Shown: piece by piece, positions 58,843 through 64,000 of the stretch
How the letters are laid out: each line of letters opens with the position of its first letter
Numbering within the stretch: the first letter of the stretch is position 1
NCBI RefSeq assembly: GCF_047462415.1
Contig: NZ_JANSJE010000009.1
Span: 62,001-126,000, forward strand
Direction of reading: 5' to 3'
Source of the DNA: Thermostichus sp047462415
GTDB taxonomy: Bacteria; Cyanobacteriota; Cyanobacteriia; Thermostichales; Thermostichaceae
DNA length: 64,000 bases
Program-made: the position numbers and the translations under genes
The notes under the pieces: model-generated
Told to the model about the DNA's origin: nothing
Database searches by the model: none
The model's input: only the letters and a program-made list of their open reading frames with translations

Positions 58843-60202
58843 AGCTGGAGTACTGGTCGAAACTGGCGCAGGCGGGAGACAGCAAAACGGTGATGGGTTG
58901 AGCAGGGGCTCCGTCCCGCTGACGCGAGAGGGAACAGGCCGCTGCCAAGGCCCTTTCCACAGCTAGATCTAGGGTTGGCACGAGCTCAACGTCAGTATAG
59001 TGGATCCCCTTGAGGGCCGCGGCCAGAGTGGGGCCAGCCTCTCCAATCAGCAGCACCCGCGCCACCTTGGCCCGAATCAACTGCAGCCAGGCGGCGGGAT
59101 CCCCCTGCTTGGCCCTTCCCCCGGCAATCAAAACAATGGGTGGGGGGAGGGCGTTGAGCGCCACCCAGCCGGCCTCGTAGTTGGTGGCCTTGCTGTCGTT
59201 GACGAAGCGGATGAGGGTGGATCCCATCTGGATTTGCGCCACCCGCTCCAGCCGATGGGGCATGCCGGCAAAGGATCGGATGGCTTTTTGAATGGCGGCG
59301 TTGGGGATCCCGGCCAGACGCGCTGCTGCTGCCGCCAAGAGCAGGTTTTGCAGATTGTGTTGGCCGGGGCAGCGTTCTGCAAAGTCTCCCAACTCCGCCA
59401 CCGCTTCCCCCTGGATATAGAGGCAGCTTTCCCGCAGGTCAACGAATGCAGTGGGATCCCGTTGTCCAGCAACAAGGGAAATCCAATAGGTGTTTTCCCA
59501 GTCCTGTCGGCGGCGGCACAGGTAGGGATCCTCGCCATTCACGACCCGCCACTGGGCCCGATCCAAGAGGCGAGCCTTGAAGCCGGCATAGCGCTCCAGC
59601 GTCCCGTGCCGTTCCAAGTGATCGGGAGTGAAGGTGGTCCACACCCCAATGCGCGGCGGCCCCCCAGGCGTACTGCTCATGAGGCGGCTGCTGGCTTCCA
59701 ACTGATAGCTGCTCAGCTCCGCCACGATCCAATCCGGCTCTAGCTTTCCCTGGAGCGTTTCCAAAGCCACCTGAGAGAGGGGAAGGCCGATATTGCCGCA
59801 GGGGATCCCTTCTAGCCCCGCGGCTTTGAACATCTCCGCCACCAGCGCCGTGGTGGTGCTTTTGCCGTTGGTGCCGGTGATCCCCACCCAAGGCAGGTGC
59901 TCAAGGTAGCGCCAGGCCAGCTCCGCTTCCCCCACCACCTCGATCCCCTGTTGACGCGCCGCCTGCAGCAGCGGGTGATCCCAGGCAATGCCCGGACTGA
60001 CCACCACCTGCTCCACTCCTGTTGCCAGTTGAAAAGGCTCCCCCAGCCGAACGGGGATCCCTTCCTGGCTCAACTCGGCCTGCCGCTGCCGCAGGAGAGG
60101 GGACTCTTGCTCATCCCAAACCAGCACTTCATACCCTTGGGCCCGCAACAGTCGCGCTGCCGCCAGCCCCGCAATACCCAGCCCCAAAACCTGATGGCCC
60201 AC
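58778..60202 (-). CDS. murD: UDP-N-acetylmuramoylalanine--D-glutamate ligase
   Basis: MurD adds D-Glu to UDP-MurNAc-L-Ala. The 474-residue product shows the N-terminal Rossmann motif GLGIAGLAAARLL, the ATP P-loop GITGTNGKSTTTALV, FTPDHLERHGT, FVNDSKATNYEAG, LIAGGRAKQGD and the C-terminal LLSPACASFDQYSSFEHRGNHF. Just before the last motif, a copy of the short GGCTCCGTCCCGCTGACGCG element (58908-58928) encodes an extra SLSRQRDGAPA-like insertion. It precedes ftsW in the same operon. Confidence 0.96.
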   Translation of the reverse strand: MGHQVLGLGIAGLAAARLLRAQGYEVLVWDEQESPLLRQRQAELSQEGIPVRLGEPFQLATGVEQVVVSPGIAWDHPLLQAARQQGIEVVGEAELAWRYLEHLPWVGITGTNGKSTTTALVAEMFKAAGLEGIPCGNIGLPLSQVALETLQGKLEPDWIVAELSSYQLEASSRLMSSTPGGPPRIGVWTTFTPDHLERHGTLERYAGFKARLLDRAQWRVVNGEDPYLCRRRQDWENTYWISLVAGQRDPTAFVDLRESCLYIQGEAVAELGDFAERCPGQHNLQNLLLAAAAARLAGIPNAAIQKAIRSFAGMPHRLERVAQIQMGSTLIRFVNDSKATNYEAGWVALNALPPPIVLIAGGRAKQGDPAAWLQLIRAKVARVLLIGEAGPTLAAALKGIHYTDVELVPTLDLAVERALAAACSLSRQRDGAPAQPITVLLSPACASFDQYSSFEHRGNHFRACCQALQGSLEC

Positions 60203-60300
60203 GTTGGTTTCCCCATCATCCCCCTAGGTCTGGATCTTACAATGGCTACATCCATCACCCTCTTCTTCTCTCTCACATAACGCTTTCTCAAGGGATCCCG

Positions 60301-60978
60301 ATGGCCGGCGTGAGGTTTGGCATTGTTGTTTTTCCCGGGTCTAATTGCGACCGAGACGTAGCCTGGGTGGCCCGCAGCCTTTGCGGCTGCCCAACGCGGT
60401 TGATCTGGCACCGGGAGACGGATTTGTCAGGGCTGGATGTGGTGGTGCTGCCGGGGGGCTTCAGCTACGGGGATTATTTGCGTTGCGGGGCCATCGCCCG
60501 CTTTGCGCCGGTGATGGGATCCCTGGCCGAGCATGTGGCGCGGGGGGGCTATGTCTTGGGCATTTGCAACGGCTTCCAGATCTTGACAGAAGCCGGCCTG
60601 CTGCCGGGGGCGCTGGTGCGCAACGCCAACCTGCACTTTATCTGCGACCGGGTGGGGATCCGCGTGGAACGGCAGGATCTCCTGTGGACAAAGGCTTACC
60701 CCGGCGGAGCCACCCTGACCCTGCCCATTGCCCATGGAGAAGGCCGCTACACCTGCGATGCCGACACCCTCAAGCAGTTGCAAGACAGGGGGCAGATCGT
60801 CTTTCGCTATGCTCCGGTCGCGCCCAACGGCTCGGTGGATAACATTGCCGGCATTTGCGATCCCAGCGGTCGCATCCTCGGCCTGATGCCCCACCCGGAG
60901 CGGGCGGCAGATCCCGATTTGCCAGGGCAGGATGGGATCCCTTTTTGGCAGTCCATCGTAACCAGTCTTGCCAGTTGA
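60301..60978 (+). CDS. purQ: Phosphoribosylformylglycinamidine synthase, glutaminase subunit
   Basis: PurQ supplies ammonia to PurL for purine synthesis. The 225-residue product has VVFPGSNCDRDV, PGGFSYGDYLRCGAIARF, the nucleophile elbow GICNGFQIL (Cys89) and the His-Glu of LMPHPERA. The ATG at 60301 is preferred over a longer frame. purL and purS are not adjacent. It ends directly against the convergent response regulator. Confidence 0.96.
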   Translation: MAGVRFGIVVFPGSNCDRDVAWVARSLCGCPTRLIWHRETDLSGLDVVVLPGGFSYGDYLRCGAIARFAPVMGSLAEHVARGGYVLGICNGFQILTEAGLLPGALVRNANLHFICDRVGIRVERQDLLWTKAYPGGATLTLPIAHGEGRYTCDADTLKQLQDRGQIVFRYAPVAPNGSVDNIAGICDPSGRILGLMPHPERAADPDLPGQDGIPFWQSIVTSLAS

Positions 60979-61386
60979 CTAAGACTGCTGGGCCTGAGCC
61001 AACACCTGGCGCACTTGGTTCACCATCTCCTCGTGATCCACTACTGGCTTAGCAATATAGCCATCGGCCCCACTCTGGGCCAAAAAGGCCTCGCGGTCGC
61101 CGCGCATGGCGTGGGCCGTCACCAAAATGATGGGAATGGAGCGGCTTTTGGGATCCCCCTTCAGCAGTTGGGCAATGCGGATCCCGTCCACTGCCTCGCC
61201 ACGAAAGGTGCTTTGAGAAAGGGAGACATCCAGCAAAATCACGTCCACCTCGCGCGCCTGCGCCAGCCGTAGGATTTCCTCCACATCCTGGCTGTGAAAG
61301 ACCTCAAACCCGCCTCGCCGCCGCAACACTTTGTCGAAAACGCGGGCGTTAATTGGATCGTCTTCCACCAGCAGCACTGTTGCCAT
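60979..61386 (-). CDS. Single-domain response regulator
   Basis: The 135-residue receiver domain has VLLVEDDPINARVF, the phospho-acceptor Asp in DVILLDVSLS, a Thr in ILVTAHA and KP in YIAKPVV. There is a ~6-residue insertion after the Asp loop (STFRGEAVDG), as in some CheY-like proteins paired with hybrid kinases. No output domain. Its stop codon directly abuts that of purQ. Confidence 0.88.
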   Translation of the reverse strand: MATVLLVEDDPINARVFDKVLRRRGGFEVFHSQDVEEILRLAQAREVDVILLDVSLSQSTFRGEAVDGIRIAQLLKGDPKSRSIPIILVTAHAMRGDREAFLAQSGADGYIAKPVVDHEEMVNQVRQVLAQAQQS

Positions 61387-61766
61387 CGCTAACCTAAAGT
61401 TGACTTAGTTGCGAACTCAAGCCCCGGCAATCCCCATAGTTCTGGAAACCATCCCGAAGCAATTCTAGCGATCCCATTCGAGCAGTGGGACAAGGGCTCC
61501 CCCTCTAAGATACTGATAACAAATCTCAATAAAGTAGAACCAGCAGCTACCCCCTCTACCAGCAGAAGAGGACAGCTACCGTTTTGAAAACAGCTTTGCT
61601 GGTTTGCCTGTGGGATACTCTACCAGCCTGGAACCGAGCGCCATCTGAAAACAAAACAAGGCCGGGGATTTTTCCGGCCTTGTACGGGGTACAACTGCCG
61701 TCTCTTTGGGCCGCCTCAATCCGCTAACGCTCTCGGCAAGCCGACAACAGCAGCCCCTAGCGCAGA
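61387..61766. other. Intergenic region upstream of the response regulator, downstream of psbT
   Basis: Apart from the terminator at 61653-61682, this 380-bp region shows an AT-rich patch (AACAAATCTCAATAAAGTAG, about 61518-61537) that may hold the response-regulator promoter. No ORF or RNA gene is supported. Confidence 0.45.
61653..61682 (-). terminator. Terminator of the psbB-psbT operon
   Basis: On the minus strand CAAGGCCGG and CCGGCCTTG (61657-61665 and 61674-61682) form a perfect 9-bp stem with an 8-base loop, followed by TTTTGTTTTC. It lies ~85 bp after psbT. Confidence 0.88.
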
Positions 61767-61865
61767 TTACTTCTTCTGAATCCTAGGAGTTTCGCGAAAG
61801 GCGACGGCAAAAAACAGAAGGCCCAAGGTCAAAAACAGAATAAAGGTGTAGGTGATGGCTTCCAT
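61767..61865 (-). CDS. psbT: Photosystem II protein T
   Basis: This 32-residue single-helix PSII subunit was found by eye. It begins [15 protein letters not shown], continues through a hydrophobic helix to [10 protein letters not shown] and ends in a basic tail, TPRIQKK. PsbT sits at the PSII dimer interface and helps repair. It lies 113 bp downstream of psbB, the standard order. Confidence 0.95.
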
Positions 61866-61978
61866 ACCGACCTCCAAATCAAAATTCTAAGGGGGCTTAA
61901 TTCCAGATTAGCTTGGAGCCGCCAGCACCCCATCTCTCCAGAGAAACAGAGTGCCGACGGTCATCCCGCGAGAAAGCC

Positions 61979-63511
61979 TTACGCTTCTTGCACCTTGCGC
62001 GTGGTGGGATCCCCCACTTTTTGGAAGACACCGAATTCCACCATTTCCTCGCTCATGTTCGGGTCAATACCGGCAAACACATCCCGGAAGAGGGTGCGGG
62101 CGCCGTGCCAAATGTGGCCGAAGAAGAACAGCAGCGCAAAGACCGCATGGGCAAAGGTAAACCAACCGCGGGGACTGGTGTGGAAGGTGCCGTCGGCTTT
62201 GGGGGTTTCTCGGTCGAACTCGAAGAGCTGACCCAATTGGGCTTGGCGGGCATACTTCTTAACGGTTGCCGGGTCGGTAAACACCTGGCCGTCCAGTTTG
62301 CCGCCGTAGAACTCCACGGTCACGCCCACCTGCTCAAAGCTGTAGCGCGACTCGGCCCGGCGGAAGGGAATGTCCGCCCGCACCACGCCATCGGCATCGC
62401 GCAAGATGACCGGGAAGGTCTCGAAGAAGTTGGGCATGCGCTGCACCGTCAGCTCTCGCCCTTCGCGATCCCGGAACACCGGGTAGCCCAGCCACTCGAT
62501 GGCAATGCCGTCTCCCTTGTTCATGGGACCGGCCCGGAACAGGCCCCCCTTGGCCGGGCTGTTACCCACGTAATCGTAGAAGAGCAGCGACTTGGGCAGA
62601 GAATCGTAGGCCTCACTGCGGGTCATCCCGGCTTCCATAGCCGCATTCACCCGCCGGTTAATCTCCTGGTTGAAATAGCCGGAGTCCCACTGGTAGCGGG
62701 TGGGGCCAAACAGCTCCACAGGAGTCGTGGCACTGCCATACCACATCGTCCCGGCCACCACAAAACCAGCAAAAAACACCGCGGCAATTGAGCTGGACAG
62801 CACCGTCTCGATGTTCCCCATCCGCAGAGCGCGATAGAGGCGCTGGGGTGGGCGTACCGTCAGGTGAAACAAGCCGGCAATAATGCCGACAATGCCAGCA
62901 GCAATGTGGTGGGCCACCACACCCCCAGCGTTGTAGGGGTTAAACCCGGCTGGCCCCCATTCGGGTGCTACTGGCTGGACGTGCCCTGTCGTCGCATAGG
63001 GATCGCTCACCCACATCCCTGGGCCAAACACCCCCGTCAGGTGAAACGCGCCAAACCCAAAGCAGAGGATCCCCGCCAAGAGCAGGTGGATCCCAAACAT
63101 TTTCGGCAAGTCCAAGGCCGGCTCGCCGGTACGGGGATCCCGGAACAGCTCCAGATCCCAGTAAACCCAATGCCAGCAGGCAGCCAAGAAGAGCAATCCG
63201 GACAAAACAATATGGGCAGTGGCTACCCCTTCAAACGTCCAAAAGCCCGTATTGGCCACGCTCTCGCCGTAGATATTCCAGCCGCCCCAGGAGTTGACCA
63301 CCCCCAGGCGAACCATGAATGGCATGACAAACATGCCCTGACGCCACATCGGATTCAGGACAGGATCCGATGGATCAAAAATGGCCGTCTCGTAAAGCGC
63401 CATCGATCCGGCCCAACCTGCTACCAGAGCGGTATGCATCAGATGCACCGCAATCAGGCGACCTGGGTCATTCAGTACAACCGTATGGACCCGATACCAC
63501 GGTAGTCCCAT
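61979..63511 (-). CDS. psbB: Photosystem II CP47 chlorophyll-binding protein
   Basis: CP47 is the inner antenna of PSII. The 510-residue product has six hydrophobic segments, chlorophyll-ligand His pairs, the large lumenal loop and the family start MGLPWYRVHTVVLNDPGRLI. The longer frame (16 more codons) is excluded by the conserved start. It forms a leftward operon with psbT; on the + strand, upstream, a ferredoxin-like gene diverges. Confidence 0.98.
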   Translation of the reverse strand: MGLPWYRVHTVVLNDPGRLIAVHLMHTALVAGWAGSMALYETAIFDPSDPVLNPMWRQGMFVMPFMVRLGVVNSWGGWNIYGESVANTGFWTFEGVATAHIVLSGLLFLAACWHWVYWDLELFRDPRTGEPALDLPKMFGIHLLLAGILCFGFGAFHLTGVFGPGMWVSDPYATTGHVQPVAPEWGPAGFNPYNAGGVVAHHIAAGIVGIIAGLFHLTVRPPQRLYRALRMGNIETVLSSSIAAVFFAGFVVAGTMWYGSATTPVELFGPTRYQWDSGYFNQEINRRVNAAMEAGMTRSEAYDSLPKSLLFYDYVGNSPAKGGLFRAGPMNKGDGIAIEWLGYPVFRDREGRELTVQRMPNFFETFPVILRDADGVVRADIPFRRAESRYSFEQVGVTVEFYGGKLDGQVFTDPATVKKYARQAQLGQLFEFDRETPKADGTFHTSPRGWFTFAHAVFALLFFFGHIWHGARTLFRDVFAGIDPNMSEEMVEFGVFQKVGDPTTRKVQEA

Positions 63512-63872
63512 AAAGCTCGGTCCTCCACGTTCTCCAACACTTACGCAATATCCAGTCAAACCATTAAGCCGACATCTTCACCTGGGATCCTGACCTGAGC
63601 AGTTTCTTCAGGGTCGAGGAGTGCCGCACCCGCTTGAGCCAACGAGCGCACCCAAGGGGGATATCGCTCTCAGAATTTTTATCACGGGCATCAAACAGTA
63701 TAACGAAACGCTACCGACCTGAGCGGCTTCAGCCAGGATGCCGTCTTATTTGGCATCATCTTCCCAGATCTCTCGCCGGAGATTAAAAATATGACTTAAA
63801 ATGTAACAATACTTAGCAAACGCCGGTACTTCCCTGGCTCAGTCTGAAAGTGTCGTGGTTTCTGGCAAGGAT
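63512..63872. other. Divergent control region between psbB and the ferredoxin-like gene
   Basis: In this 361-bp region a minus-strand TATACT (63697-63702) lies ~185 bp before the psbB ATG and could be its -10 box. An AT-rich stretch at about 63784-63815 probably belongs to the rightward gene. No ORF is supported. Confidence 0.5.
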
Positions 63873-64000
63873 ATGGCAACGATTCGCTTTGTCAACGAGA
63901 ATCGAGAGGTCGTCGTCGCGGAAGGCGCTAACCTGCGCTTGAAGGCGCTGGAGAATCAGATCGACCTCTACAAGATGATGGCCAAGCTGCTCAACTGCGG
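63873..64000 (+). CDS. [2Fe-2S] ferredoxin-like protein (partial, runs off the window)
   Basis: The first 42 residues (MATIRFVNENREVVVAEGANLRLKALE..., then LYKMMAKLLNCG) match cyanobacterial plant-type ferredoxin-like proteins encoded next to psbB, in which the Cys cluster begins at this NCG. AAGGAT lies just before the ATG. The cluster-binding loop and C-terminus are outside the window. Confidence 0.8.
   Translation, partial: MATIRFVNENREVVVAEGANLRLKALENQIDLYKMMAKLLNC

Noticed and set aside
1..64000. tRNA, rRNA, tmRNA, RNase P RNA or CRISPR arrays
   Set aside because: By eye I found no T-arm GTTCRANYC in a cloverleaf context, no rRNA or rnpB consensus and no regularly spaced direct repeats other than the GC-rich family. 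A tRNAscan/Infernal run would be decisive.

Overview
The window is a high-GC cyanobacterial chromosome segment. It carries psaA-psaB, psbB-psbT, ndhD, a Tic20-like gene, and several families that I know only or mainly from cyanobacteria (TIGR02652-like, DUF6464-like, DUF3119-like and HAS-barrel proteins). GGATCC, usually as the octamer GGGATCCC, is extremely frequent. That pattern and the gene content resemble the hot-spring Synechococcus/Thermostichus lineage, though the organism assignment is an inference. A run of exactly 100 N inside a tandem repeat shows that this is a draft or metagenome assembly.

Layout. 1-9.9 kb: end of a glyoxalase-like gene, a COG0523 GTPase, an HTH/acidic protein, a response regulator, gpsA, an alpha/beta hydrolase, gcvH, an FHA-GGDEF protein, a DUF3119-like/pgeF pair, and an overlapping set of small proteins around pyrF. 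10-16 kb: a membrane protein, an aminotransferase pseudogene with repeat debris, a TIGR02652-like gene, rimP-nusA, ubiX and an osmoprotectant-type permease. 16-23.4 kb: a large sensor kinase, a YnjB/PotA-like ABC pair and a solitary ureC. 23.7-28.3 kb: psaAB with a likely HLR1 site upstream and a clear terminator downstream. 28.4-32.4 kb: a seven-gene Mrp antiporter operon read leftward (C-D-E-F-G-A'-B). 32.9-39.7 kb: a MarR regulator, a permease pseudogene, small membrane proteins, Tic20, moaC, a large membrane protein and an alpha-E protein. 39.7-44.3 kb: the gapped repeat, a gamma-carbonic-anhydrase-like gene, a circularly permuted ATP-grasp, a class I glutamine amidotransferase-like hydrolase and a seven-repeat beta-propeller lipoprotein. 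44.3-51.9 kb: an IS-like remnant, a CobN-like gene lacking its C-terminal part, an RRM protein, valS, and a coupled set ending in a CopZ-like [2Fe-2S] protein. 51.9-64 kb: cdsA, pdhA, ndhD, small genes, a HAS-barrel protein, murD-ftsW, purQ, a response regulator, psbT-psbB and the start of a ferredoxin-like gene.

Most genes are housekeeping or photosynthetic. The distinctive signal is in the repeats: the iterated palindrome GGGATCCC; a GC-rich hairpin-forming repeat found mostly at gene 3' ends and read into the C-termini of two proteins; a short TCGCGTCAGCGG-type element that lies inside murD and mrpC as well as between genes; and possible IS200/IS605-like end remnants. Two pseudogenes and the shortened cobN point to ongoing small-scale decay around these repeats. 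I found no CRISPR array, rRNA, tRNA, intact transposon or defence island, and no gene cluster I would call a new system with confidence. The best candidates for follow-up are the in-frame repeat elements and the secreted-protein/small-ORF/CopZ-like set at 50.4-51.7 kb.
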